A stretch of DNA of 64,000 bases from Leuctra nigra (Eukaryota > Arthropoda > Insecta > Plecoptera > Leuctridae), in contig OW203761.1 of assembly GCA_934045905.1 (NCBI GenBank), positions 31,608,964 through 31,672,963 of the forward strand, written 5' to 3'. The position numbers and the translations under genes are program-made. Positions within the stretch are counted from its first letter, which is position 1, and the number at the start of each line of letters is the position of its first letter. The notes below the pieces were generated by a model. The model was not told the origin of the DNA. It ran no database searches and worked only from the letters and a program-made list of their open reading frames with translations. Below, piece by piece: positions 1 to 9,055 of this stretch.

Positions 1-197
1 CTTCCACGCTGCTTTAATCACACGGTAGAGCCATCTTTTACCCGCAGAAAAGAAAATCTTTTTACCTGCAGAATGTTTTCAAGCTGCAGCGTAATATAAT
101 GTAGGTGCTTTACTAATTAGTAATTACATTTGAAGCATTTAGGAGATATAGTAGATGTGCAAGTAATTCAGAAATAAGTGTGAAAATTACTTTAAAT

Positions 198-618
198 CAG
201 GGACTGAAACCAAAAATAAGTTTTGGATCCGGTTCCACTTTAGGTTCCAATAGGTTCCTTAAAATTCAGACAATAGGTAATTCAATTATTTTTTTAAATT
301 GCATTTTGGGAACTTGCAGGCACAGTTGATTGCATTACTATGGCAGAAATATTTAACAGTACTAATTGACCAAGAGTGTATTTATTTGAAATGCTTACTT
401 ACATTTTTATAGATAATTTGAGATTTGGAGGTCATTGAAGTAAAAATTTACCGAAATTGATTATTTAAAGAACGTTCATGGAACCATAATGGAACCCAAA
501 CAATGTTATACTATAACTATATTAATTATTAAGGGTTCCAGTTCCACCCAAAATTAATGAGTTCTGATCCGTTTCTCCCAAAAATACAGGTTCTTTTTGG
601 TTCCGGTTCCGGTCTCTG
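198..618. repeat. hAT-like inverted-repeat element (MITE remnant)
   Basis: The two ends are imperfect inverted repeats: CAGGGACTGAAACC on the left and, read from the right end inward, CAGAGACCGGAACC. GGTTCC is repeated several times just inside both ends. No coding sequence is seen inside. The CAG(G/A)GA ends suggest a non-autonomous hAT element. I could not find an exact 8-bp duplication in the flanks, so the boundaries are approximate. Confidence 0.45.
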
Positions 619-766
619 GAATATTGAAGTTTGAATACCTACAAACACCTACAATTTTCTTTGAAATAAAAGCGCATCTGAATCAATTTGAATACAATTC
701 ATTAATGTAAAAATGTACCATCTGCAAAATGCATATGATTTATTTTTAAGTGTTTGATGCTTGCAG

Positions 767-3700
767 AAACAACAAACCAGTCTCATAGCAGGATTGCGTG
801 CTACAAACGCTCTACTTACCATGCAAGATCACATTGATGATAAATCTAAAGACAGCAGCTTAGATCGAGAGAGCGAGAGCGAACCTAAGGTTGGTAATCA
901 CTAATCTGGTATTATATCAGAGTATGATTTTATACATTATTTAAAGAACTAAATCATTTTTGGGAATACTTTTCTGGAACACGATTTGATTTCTAATAAA
1001 TTCATGGCATTGGTTTTCTACTAAATCTACTACTTTCGTTTTAGGAGACAGAAGGTGCACGTTACAGAGCTAGTAGAAAAGTTATCCCAATTCCTCGGTC
1101 GGATAGCGTTGGCAGTAACTCTGGGCGTAAATATCTTGCTCCAACACTTTCGGACCCAGCGGTTCGTCCTGACAAGGAGCGTACCGGAGCAAAGAAAAGG
1201 AACACTCGAACTCAAGGTGAAAGTCCTTATTTTTTGGTTAAATTAATATTACAGCTATTCTGATCATACCCAGGTGTGTAAGAAGGGGAGGGGGGAGTGG
1301 GGGTCAACGACCCCCCCCCCCCCCCCCCACATTTCATCCTGACATCCCCAGATATCACCCCCATATATACAAAAATGTTGCAAAAAGAGATGTACAAATG
1401 CACAGATGAATGATCCATTACGAGGTTGTTTTGTTTTCTAAAAAAATCTCAAGGGTTGCAAAACTAATTGAACAGAAGTATATCCAATGAGACAGTGACT
1501 CATTTGTCCAACTTGATCATCCTCTTGAACACAATTTAATAATTACGTTAAATAATTTGATACCAAAACACATTAAAAAAATCTATCTATTGCTTGTTGC
1601 TGTTGCTTATTGCAACCTTTTTCAAAGAAATTCCAAATTGGGAATTGGGAATCACTGATTCCCACTCCCAAATTTGTTACATTTCATGGTCATTTTGAAG
1701 TGTGATTCTGGTAAAATTACTGCAACATGAATAATAACATTAATAACTAGGTAATTTTTCATGGGCAAACAAAAAGTACAGGAACATATCTAAGAGAAGG
1801 AATTAACACAAAAAGAACAACAAAATGAACACAAAATGAACATCAGTCGTCGTTTCCTCCCAAATTTTTTATTTCTTCCGAGCTTAAATAATGGCCAAAT
1901 AAGAGATTTAAAAAAAGAGATTTAAAAAGAGATTTAAAGATGGCGGACGCTATGCTCCACCTTTGTGGACTCTGTTCAGAAAAATGTACTAATAAACAAT
2001 ATTCTGTGCAGTGTGGTGGTGCATGTGCTCGTTGGCACCACCTCAAGTGTTTAAAATATACCCAAAAGGCATTTGAATCCATGTTTATGGGAAAAGATCT
2101 ACCCAAATGGAAGTGCAATAAATGTAGGCAAGAAAGTGAGGTTACAACACCCTCCCTGGACAATGACCTGGGCTTAGACCCCGAATTTCAATGTGACTTG
2201 ACAGCCAATGAGAAGAATATCTCTACAGCTCTACTGGAAAGTGTTCTCAAAATAGTAAATGACACAAGGTCTGAGGTTTATCAGCTGAAAGTTGAAATCG
2301 CCGAGATGAACAATTTTATTCGTAATCTCTGTCCTCCAAATCTGACTCGAGCTTCGAATGATCCCCAAAGTGAATTATCATACGTTCATACTGCTGAAAA
2401 CAACAAGCATACATGCTCTGTCAATCCAGTAGATGCCCAAGTGTCTACCTCGACAGGTTTGGCTACGACAGGGCAGCTTCAAGTGACTCAGCCAGCTGGA
2501 ACAGCAAATCCAGAAGTTGTAGGAAAAAATAAAAATAGACCTCAAAAAACAAAAACATCACTTATCCTGAAGTCAAATAAAGAAGCAAGACAAACAAATA
2601 ATGATGACTCAGCGAAAGGACTAAGGCTGACCATCAACAAAGAAGATACTCAAGAACTGAGCCAACAACACGCAGCTTCATCTGCTGTAATCAACCGGCA
2701 AGCCAACAGTAACAATGGTGTGTCACCTATGATTAATGTCCCCTGTCTCACAGAGTCTGACACGAACATATTCCTCCAACCAGAGTCGACTTCATTTGCT
2801 CTCTGTGTCTCTAGTGACTTTCACATGAGTAGGGGGCTGGCAGCACAAATGAAGAAGCTACACCCAAGTGTCAAATCGCTCGCAGACTCAAAGCCAGCGG
2901 TTGGAGACTGTGCCACTCTGCAGACTGAAACCAGATTCATATACCATCTGGTGACTAAAGAGAATTACTCGGACAAGCCTCTTCTGGAAAACCTCAAGTT
3001 AAGCATATCAAAAATGATCGATCATTGTAAAAAATTCAACATCACGCAGCTCGCAATGAACCGTTTAGGCTGTCATAGAGATGGTCTTGAGTGGGACGAC
3101 GTAAAATTGTTTTTACAAGAGTCAATTCTGGGCTCCAACATTTCGATTACAGTGTGTCATCTACTTAAACATGAGAATAAGAAAACTCATTCGAAGAGAC
3201 CCAGTATTAACCAAGTTCAAAAAAATGTTATGGCATCAACTTCTTTTAACACTGATTCTCATGGCTTCCAGCTAGTAACATCAAAGAAGACAGCCAAGAA
3301 GCAGAAGTTACAATCATCATCTTCATTGATTGAGACGGATCACACATCAAAAAAGGCATCACACGGCATACCTGTGACAAGGAAACTTGCCTCACCACAA
3401 CAAGGCAGCGCAACCGTGATCGACCATAAGTTCTCAGCCGTGGATAAAGTTAAACGGATATGGCTTCATATATCCAAAGTCAAACTAGATGTTACCACAG
3501 AAGACCTTATGAAGTATCTCCAGTTCAAAGCTCCAAACACCGAGTTCCGCGTCGAAGACGTCACACCAACAAGAGGGACTCTGGAATACAAGTGCTTTAG
3601 AGTTGCAGCCGTCTACGCACTAAAGGAAACAATGTACAATCCAGCATTCTGGCCCAGCGGAATAGCGTACAAGAGGTATGACTTTAGAAGCCAGTCACCA

Positions 3701-6700
3701 CAGGTTGAGGTTTTTCACCAGACCACAATCGAAAGAAAATTAGACTGACTAACAGTAAAGCCAAGCACCTAAGCCACATAAAATTACTTCATGTCAACTG
3801 CCGAAGCATCTCCAATAAAGTCAATGAATTCCATACTGCAGTAGAAGTGCACGACCCAGATGTAATTATAGGTACGGAATCGTGGCTCACTGAAGATATT
3901 TGTAATAATGAGATATTCCCAACAGATTTCCAGATATACAGATTGGATAGGGAAGGAAAACGAGGTGGTGGAGTATTCATAGGTGTAAGGAATAATTTTT
4001 CCAGCACACTTCATTTCACCGACTCGACTCAAGAAATAATGTGTACAGAAATTGATTGCAATCCAGGGAAAATGTATGTGATGGGAGCATACAGACCCCA
4101 CTCCTGTGACGCATTACAGTTCCTTGATGTATTGGGAACTCATCTAGCTAACCTACAACGAGACGGGCTGACATCCCACCCTATCGTCATTGGAGGTGAC
4201 TTGAACCTTCCTAAAGTATCTTGGGAACCAGATGGGGAAACATCCAACTCAGCGATCCAAGAGGCTGTAAATGATATCCTAAACAATCATGACATGATAC
4301 AAGTGATCAAGGAGCCAACTCATGCGCCAGACAATATCCTTGACGTGTTTCTTATCTCGCCGCCGGAAATCTGGTTGTCCAGTGCGGTCGAAACGGGAAT
4401 CAGCGACCACAAGCTGATTACGCTAAAGGTTCGGACAACCCGAACTCTCCCACCCAATCAAATAGAAAGAGTCGTCTGGTCGTACAAAAAAGCCAATGTC
4501 CCGGGAATAACAGAATTCTTATCCCAGGAGTTTCCGAGGTGGTCTGCTCAAACAGGTGGCATAAACACTCTCTGGAATAGCTTCAAGGCGCTCATGGATC
4601 AGGCACGGTTGGAGTTCATCCCACAACGTACTTTAAAGAAGAACTGCGATCCAATATTTTATAACAAGGAAGTCAAGAGGTTGAAAATAAAATGTCGGAA
4701 AGCGTATCCGAAGAGGAAGATCCAGCCCGTGGAATTCAAATCCCTACTCTCAGAACTCAACACAGCGAAGAACTCTGCCCTGAACAAACACATGGAGAAA
4801 CTATTAAATATAGATTGTCCAGGAAATTGGAGTCAGTTTTATAAACATGTTAACAGTCGTAAAGGAAATTATAACACCATTCCTACGTTAGAAACTCCGC
4901 AAGCTACTGCAACTACGGAACTGGACAAAGCAAATCTACTGAACTCCACCTACCAAAAGGTATTCAATGAAGACCCTAAATGGCACATCTCAAATCGAAG
5001 CCCCAGCACCAATGACACTCAACCACCGAATCCGACTTTCACAGTGAGTAATGCATCTATAGATAAAGCGTTGAAACATATTAAGTTTAATGTTGGGGCA
5101 GGGCCTGATGGCGTTACGTCACAGATGTTGAAGGTATCCCGGCTCGCGGTCGTCCCTTATTTGAAAGTCATATTTGACATCTCTCTACAAGTCAGTCAAA
5201 TCCCAGCAGAGTGGAGTATGGCTACAATACATCCTATATTTAAGAGTGGCCCCAGAAGTGATCCGTCAAATTATAGGCCCATAAGCAATACATCGATTAC
5301 TTGTAAAATTTTCGAGAGGCTCATTGTTGATTATATCCACTCAATATGGAGAGCTAGCAATTGGCTCTACGACAATCAGCATGGGTTCCGAAGAGGATAT
5401 TCATGCGAGTCTTCCCTGTCCGGCTTCACTCAGGAACTGGCCGAATGTCTTGATGCCAACAAGCAAGTCGATGCAATACTCGTCGACTTTGCGAAGGCCT
5501 TTGATGTTGTGCCCCACAGTCGTCTGATGGACAAGTTTGCAGGAATGGGACTAGACCGAAGGGTTGTCAGCTGGATCAGTGCATTCCTTACCAACAGAAC
5601 TCAAGTTGTGCGGATAGGCTCATCAGACTCTACCCCAGTGGCCATCACCTCGGGTGTACCGCAAGGGACGGTATTAGGCCCGACACTGTTCTTAGGCTTC
5701 ATAAATGACGTGGCCAAGGTCATATTATCCCCCATGAAATTGTTTGCTGACGATCTCATAATTTTCTCCACAATCCAAGTGCCGGAGGATCAAGAACGCA
5801 TCCAAGCTGACCTGGATAACATCCAAGAATGGGTAAACGGGAACGGAATGAGGCTAAACGCTGCCAAAACCACTATTGTTAGCTTCACCAGGAGAAGATC
5901 CCCAGTCCCAACCACTTACACAATGAACAACCAGCAACTCATTAAATCAGACAGTTGTAAATATCTAGGGGTAACGCTAACTAAGAACCTAAGCTGGTCC
6001 AAGCACATAGCGGGAGTAACCACGAAAGCCCTAAGATCTTTACATTTCGTAATGCGTAACTTAAAGGGCAGTCACGCTAAGACTAAACAACATGCATATG
6101 TTTGCCTAATTCGACCATTAGTCGAATACTGCAGTGGAATTTGGGACCCACACTCTGCAGGGCTCATCAACGCCATCGAGAGAGTCCAGAAGAAAGCGGC
6201 CAGACATGTCACCGGATGCCATCGAAGGTGGGATAAGAAGAAGAAGTGTCCTGCCGTAAGCATAACCAAGCTGGTCAGAGAACTGAAGTGGGATAGCCTC
6301 GAAGTGCGCCGCTCCAGAGTCAGTCTACGCTACATCTACAAGGCTGTATGTGGACTCGAAGCCTGGCGGGACCTGGCCAAATACGTGGAAACTCACCAAA
6401 GCAAGGCAGTGGTTCGGGGTGATAATGGACATAAACTATTTTTGAAGTTCTACCGTACAAACATAGGACGCCACTCACTACTTGGCAGAGGGACTAGGCT
6501 ATGGAACAGCCTGCCATCCAACGAACTTGCCAAAAATATATTTCCAGATGAGCAAAAATAATTTCCTGTATCAGATTCATGTATATGTATGCATCAGATT
6601 GTGAAAATGTATAGTAACCACCGGATAGTGCAATTACCTACTTATTGTGTATAATCCTAAGTTGCTAATAAAAACCATTATTATTATTATTATTAACATG

Positions 6701-7973
6701 ATGACATAAAGTTTTTAAAAAATCGAAAATTGCTGAAGTGCCACCTATCCGAATGAGCGGCCGTACGCGGTCGCGTATGTCGCTTATGCCTAAAGCCGGC
6801 CCTGACAAAATAGTTACAGATTGCAGTTTGTCTAAAAGTTTCCCTAATAATATTGCATCTTACATTTTAAATTTCTTTAAAGAGGATGATAAAATAGCTT
6901 AAGGTGCTGCAAGCGCGAGCGATTTTCTGCTTTTTGTAGACACTTTTTGTGATACGATTAGAGACGAAATGGGTTGACCAAATTATTTGAAATTTTAATC
7001 GTGATTAGATAAAAGACAAACTTAGGGTTATCCCTTGGTAAATTTTTTATTTTTTGTTTCGTTAATTAGTAATAATAAGTGGATTTTTGGTGAAAAATTT
7101 GATATTTTCTTGTCTCCCTGGGCGCCGTGTAAAATTAAATTTCAAAAATGTGCTAAGGGATAACCCTAAGTTTGTCTTTCATCTAATCATGATTAAAATT
7201 TGAGATCAATTGGTTAAGGGGTTTGGTCTCCAATCGTATCGCAAATTTCGCAAATTTCAGTTTTGCGCGGTTTTGTTGAATAACCGGCGCCTAATTAACA
7301 ATGCAATAAGCAAAAATGAAAAAGTGCTACTAATATACAATCAGACTGATCATGTGAACATCCTGTAAAAGTTACACTCACTTATGAAACAATTTTTCTC
7401 TCTCAATTTTCTAAAACGGCCGAGAGCTAGTATCACCTTAAAATCAATTGTTTTGTATCAAATTAAAAATTGCCCTGCGGGGCCAATGGGAATTCTATAA
7501 AGAACAATTATATTATTATATGATTATATTATTACACTTGTTTTAAAGTTTCCACAGAATAATGCAGGTCACAAATTCTACATTTCTTTGAAGAGGATGC
7601 CAAAATAGCTTCAAATTTGATTCTTTTGTATGAAAAATTCAAAAAGGCCCTGCGGGGCGGGGTTATATCGGCGCACTGCATTTCCTCACATTCATCGAGC
7701 CCCAAAAGTTTTACCCCCCCCCCCCCCCCCCCTCCCCCACTCAAAATAGAGTTCCTACGCGCCTGAATAATGCTTATGTCGTTTTCAGCTGCTGGAAGTA
7801 AAACAATATTTCCTCACCTCACCGAAGGACCAGAACCAATCAGAATGATTCGAGACATTTCTACTAATAAAACAGTGATGCCTAAAGTTTCCAACATACA
7901 ATTAGAAGTGAAGGATTGGTGGCATGAACAACTCGGATATAACACTCAGTCAAGTGATGAAGACAATGTGTAG
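767..7973 (+). CDS. 3' end of an unrecognised host protein gene (three exons, partial)
   Basis: Three exons join in frame: 767-889 (after TTGCAG, donor GTTGGT), 1045-1216 (after TTTTAG, donor GTGAAA, phase 1) and 7799-7973 (after TTTTCAG, ending in TAG). They give about 156 C-terminal residues. The first exon reads like the end of a helix (KQQTSLIAGLRATNALL) followed by an acidic, Ser-rich stretch. The second is basic and rich in Ser, Pro and Arg. The last carries a compact, conserved-looking tail with KDWWHEQLGYN and an acidic C-terminus SSDEDNV. The other exon 1 donor (GTAATC) would create an early stop, which supports the one chosen. I do not recognise the family. The 5' end lies outside the window. 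Intron 2 (6.6 kb) is filled mainly by a LINE on the same strand. Confidence 0.7.
1217..1890. other. Intron sequence with an 18-base poly(C) tract
   Basis: This is the left part of intron 2 of the first gene. C runs unbroken from 1311 to 1328, preceded by a G-rich stretch. Nothing else recognisable is seen before the LINE. The LINE's 5' end could lie near 1731 if AACATGA at 1724-1730, repeated right after the LINE tail (6696-6702), is its target-site duplication. That seven-base match is weak evidence. Confidence 0.5.
1940..3748 (+). CDS. LINE ORF1 protein: PHD-like zinc finger, coiled coil, TARG1-like macrodomain, RRM-like end
   Basis: This is a 602-residue protein. Residues 9-62 form a C4HC3 PHD-like finger (C9, C12, C25, C29, H34, C37, C59, C62). 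Residues about 95-130 are likely coiled coil. Residues 140-280 are polar linker. Residues about 284-410 match the macrodomain of TARG1/OARD1, which removes ADP-ribose from proteins: CVSSDFHMSRGLAAQMKK, then RFIYHLVTK, then KPLLENL, then LGCHRDGLEW, then ISITVCHL. K340 and D381 align with the catalytic Lys84 and Asp125 of TARG1, at the same 41-residue spacing. Residues about 505-580 (RIWLHISKVKLDVTTEDLM) resemble the RRM-like module common in LINE ORF1 proteins. By family the protein should bind element RNA. The macrodomain's role is unknown. The first Met, at 1940, directly precedes the zinc finger. Confidence 0.85.
   Translation: MADAMLHLCGLCSEKCTNKQYSVQCGGACARWHHLKCLKYTQKAFESMFMGKDLPKWKCNKCRQESEVTTPSLDNDLGLDPEFQCDLTANEKNISTALLESVLKIVNDTRSEVYQLKVEIAEMNNFIRNLCPPNLTRASNDPQSELSYVHTAENNKHTCSVNPVDAQVSTSTGLATTGQLQVTQPAGTANPEVVGKNKNRPQKTKTSLILKSNKEARQTNNDDSAKGLRLTINKEDTQELSQQHAASSAVINRQANSNNGVSPMINVPCLTESDTNIFLQPESTSFALCVSSDFHMSRGLAAQMKKLHPSVKSLADSKPAVGDCATLQTETRFIYHLVTKENYSDKPLLENLKLSISKMIDHCKKFNITQLAMNRLGCHRDGLEWDDVKLFLQESILGSNISITVCHLLKHENKKTHSKRPSINQVQKNVMASTSFNTDSHGFQLVTSKKTAKKQKLQSSSSLIETDHTSKKASHGIPVTRKLASPQQGSATVIDHKFSAVDKVKRIWLHISKVKLDVTTEDLMKYLQFKAPNTEFRVEDVTPTRGTLEYKCFRVAAVYALKETMYNPAFWPSGIAYKRYDFRSQSPQVEVFHQTTIERKLD
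3709..6561 (+). CDS. LINE ORF2: APE endonuclease and reverse transcriptase
   Basis: The frame is open from 3709 and overlaps the end of ORF1 by 40 bases in the -1 frame. The endonuclease starts before any ATG: LLHVNCRSISNK is encoded at about 3784-3819. Endonuclease motifs are GTESWL, GGDLNLPKVSW and GISDHKLI. Reverse transcriptase motifs in order are AGPDGVTSQML, NYRPISN, HGFRRGYSCESSL, DFAKAFDVV, SGVPQGTVLGP and LFADDLIIF, with an intact catalytic pair FADD. A basic C-terminal region follows (ERVQKKAARHVTG), and no RNase H is present. The enzyme would nick target DNA and copy its own RNA there. With no start codon near the front, translation probably depends on frameshifting or reinitiation after ORF1. 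Confidence 0.88.
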   Translation, partial: GFSPDHNRKKIRLTNSKAKHLSHIKLLHVNCRSISNKVNEFHTAVEVHDPDVIIGTESWLTEDICNNEIFPTDFQIYRLDREGKRGGGVFIGVRNNFSSTLHFTDSTQEIMCTEIDCNPGKMYVMGAYRPHSCDALQFLDVLGTHLANLQRDGLTSHPIVIGGDLNLPKVSWEPDGETSNSAIQEAVNDILNNHDMIQVIKEPTHAPDNILDVFLISPPEIWLSSAVETGISDHKLITLKVRTTRTLPPNQIERVVWSYKKANVPGITEFLSQEFPRWSAQTGGINTLWNSFKALMDQARLEFIPQRTLKKNCDPIFYNKEVKRLKIKCRKAYPKRKIQPVEFKSLLSELNTAKNSALNKHMEKLLNIDCPGNWSQFYKHVNSRKGNYNTIPTLETPQATATTELDKANLLNSTYQKVFNEDPKWHISNRSPSTNDTQPPNPTFTVSNASIDKALKHIKFNVGAGPDGVTSQMLKVSRLAVVPYLKVIFDISLQVSQIPAEWSMATIHPIFKSGPRSDPSNYRPISNTSITCKIFERLIVDYIHSIWRASNWLYDNQHGFRRGYSCESSLSGFTQELAECLDANKQVDAILVDFAKAFDVVPHSRLMDKFAGMGLDRRVVSWISAFLTNRTQVVRIGSSDSTPVAITSGVPQGTVLGPTLFLGFINDVAKVILSPMKLFADDLIIFSTIQVPEDQERIQADLDNIQEWVNGNGMRLNAAKTTIVSFTRRRSPVPTTYTMNNQQLIKSDSCKYLGVTLTKNLSWSKHIAGVTTKALRSLHFVMRNLKGSHAKTKQHAYVCLIRPLVEYCSGIWDPHSAGLINAIERVQKKAARHVTGCHRRWDKKKKCPAVSITKLVRELKWDSLEVRRSRVSLRYIYKAVCGLEAWRDLAKYVETHQSKAVVRGDNGHKLFLKFYRTNIGRHSLLGRGTRLWNSLPSNELAKNIFPDEQK
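6562..6695 (+). other. LINE 3' UTR with (ATT)n tail
   Basis: A short AT-rich 3' UTR has AATAAA at 6667-6672 and ends in about six ATT units. Simple-repeat tails of this sort are typical of target-primed insertion in CR1/RTE-like elements. Confidence 0.7.
6946..7245. repeat. Inverted-repeat (foldback) element, about 300 bp
   Basis: The left arm (6946-7036) and right arm (7155-7245) are about 90% complementary over 91 bases. Both contain AAAGACAAACTTAGGGTTAT next to an AATC(A/G)TGATTAGAT motif. The roughly 120-base loop is AT-rich. No coding sequence is present. It is a MITE-like palindrome of unknown superfamily; no flanking duplication could be fixed. Confidence 0.65.
7486..7767. repeat. Dispersed repeat with GCCCTGCGGGGC motif and poly(C) tract
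   Basis: The palindromic motif GCCCTGCGGGGC occurs at about 7485 and 7655, followed by 19 consecutive C at 7714-7732. The right end, GAGTTCCTACGCGCCTG (7750-7766), recurs at 23167-23183 at the edge of a similar G/C-tract repeat. The segment ends only about 30 bases before the last exon of the first gene. Class unknown. Confidence 0.5.
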
Positions 7974-8054
7974 TGCAGTTTGTTTCACTTATTAGCTACC
8001 TATTTAGTTAAGTAGGTATTAGCAATATGCATGTGGTATTTACAAATGAATTGT

Positions 8055-8060
8055 AATAAA
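8055..8060 (+). terminator. Poly(A) signal of the first gene
   Basis: AATAAA lies 82 bases after the TAG stop at 7971-7973. It is the first such hexamer downstream and gives a normal short 3' UTR. Confidence 0.55.
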
Positions 8061-8407
8061 AATTTTGTCTTAATTTAGTTTATAGCAAGTGCTGTCTTAC
8101 ACACTATTTCAGTTCCGTACATCAGGTATTTCATTTAGACAAAAATCAACATCAGTACAATGAAAATATTAGTTTTCATAGTTTTCATTTTCATAGATTG
8201 CAAAACCATAAATGTTTCCTATATAGATTTACATGTATAATAGTAGGTAATCTGTGTAGATAATAGATATATATATATAATGAAATAGTAAAATAAATGT
8301 TACTGAAAAAGAAATTAACAGAAAGAAAGTGCACATCCTCCCTGCTCTCCTCTACCCCTTGCAACATCCAACCAAATTAAATAAATATTTTTGGGTCGGG
8401 GCATCTG

Positions 8408-8533
8408 GGGCCGTATTCTAGAACATTTTAATTCCCAATTCTGATAGATTCTGATTCGGTGCATTGTTAATCCTTATGGCCGTGACCGGATTCCATCAGG
8501 AATGGAATTGGGAAAACGTTCTAGAATACGCCT
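8408..8533. repeat. Short MITE with CGTATTCTAGAAC ends
   Basis: The element is nearly palindromic. The left end CGTATTCTAGAAC and right end GTTCTAGAATACG are exact reverse complements, and inner parts (TTCCCAATTC / GAATTGGGAA) also pair. The central CCTTATGGCCGTGAC recurs in reverse orientation in the element at 47964-48067, showing one family. Confidence 0.6.
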
Positions 8534-9055
8534 CCCGGAGTCCAAGTCTTGAAATCGGCGTTTTGTAACCGTTTGCGTTTTCATTGATTCATTGATTATT
8601 AGCCAACAAAATGTTATTTTATTTGAAATTGACCCAATCTATTGTGGTGTGTTCACCTGCTCCGACAGCAGAATTGAAGACATTAAAAAGTCAAGCGCTC
8701 AAATTTTCGCGCCAAATAAGTTAGTATCTGGTGACGACATCGAGCGCTAGTGGTGTTTGGGGGTGTTTTTTTCGGCTTTCAGACACGGAAGAAGACGGTT
8801 GTGTCAACAGAAACTCCAATCCATTCCATAGAACCACGTAGTATTAGATCTGGCATAGTGTATGTATGTATAGTTTATAGTACCTATAGTATTAATTACT
8901 ATAAGGAGAAGTAAATGTAAGTACTTATAAGAGTAAATATTTGTAGTTGATTTATTTATTAATTGGATGTAAGGTTACATATAATAAATAAAGTTGTAGA
9001 TTAAGTAAGAGTGTTAATAATGTAGATGTAGAATTGAATTAGTATAGAAATAAGG

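Larger units (their letters stand above)
1731..6695 (+). mobile_element. Full-length-looking LINE with macrodomain ORF1 (CR1/Jockey-group type, no RNase H)
   Basis: Two long open frames (ORF1 1940-3748, ORF2 3709-6561) are followed by a short 3' UTR and an (ATT)n tail at about 6677-6695. ORF2 has an APE-type endonuclease and a reverse transcriptase but no RNase H domain, as in CR1/L2/Crack/Daphne-like and some Jockey-like clades; I cannot fix the clade without a tree. Neither frame has an internal stop, so the insertion looks young. It lies in an intron of the first gene in sense orientation. The 5' boundary is uncertain; a possible 7-bp duplication AACATGA would put it at 1731. Confidence 0.75.

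Noticed and set aside
3720..3750. Canonical -1 slippery heptamer at the ORF1/ORF2 overlap
   Set aside because: The A-rich stretch does not meet X XXY YYZ in the ORF1 frame, so I do not claim a classical slip site.
3784..4101. Minus-strand 105-codon frame opposite ORF2 start
   Set aside because: Shadow of the endonuclease coding region.
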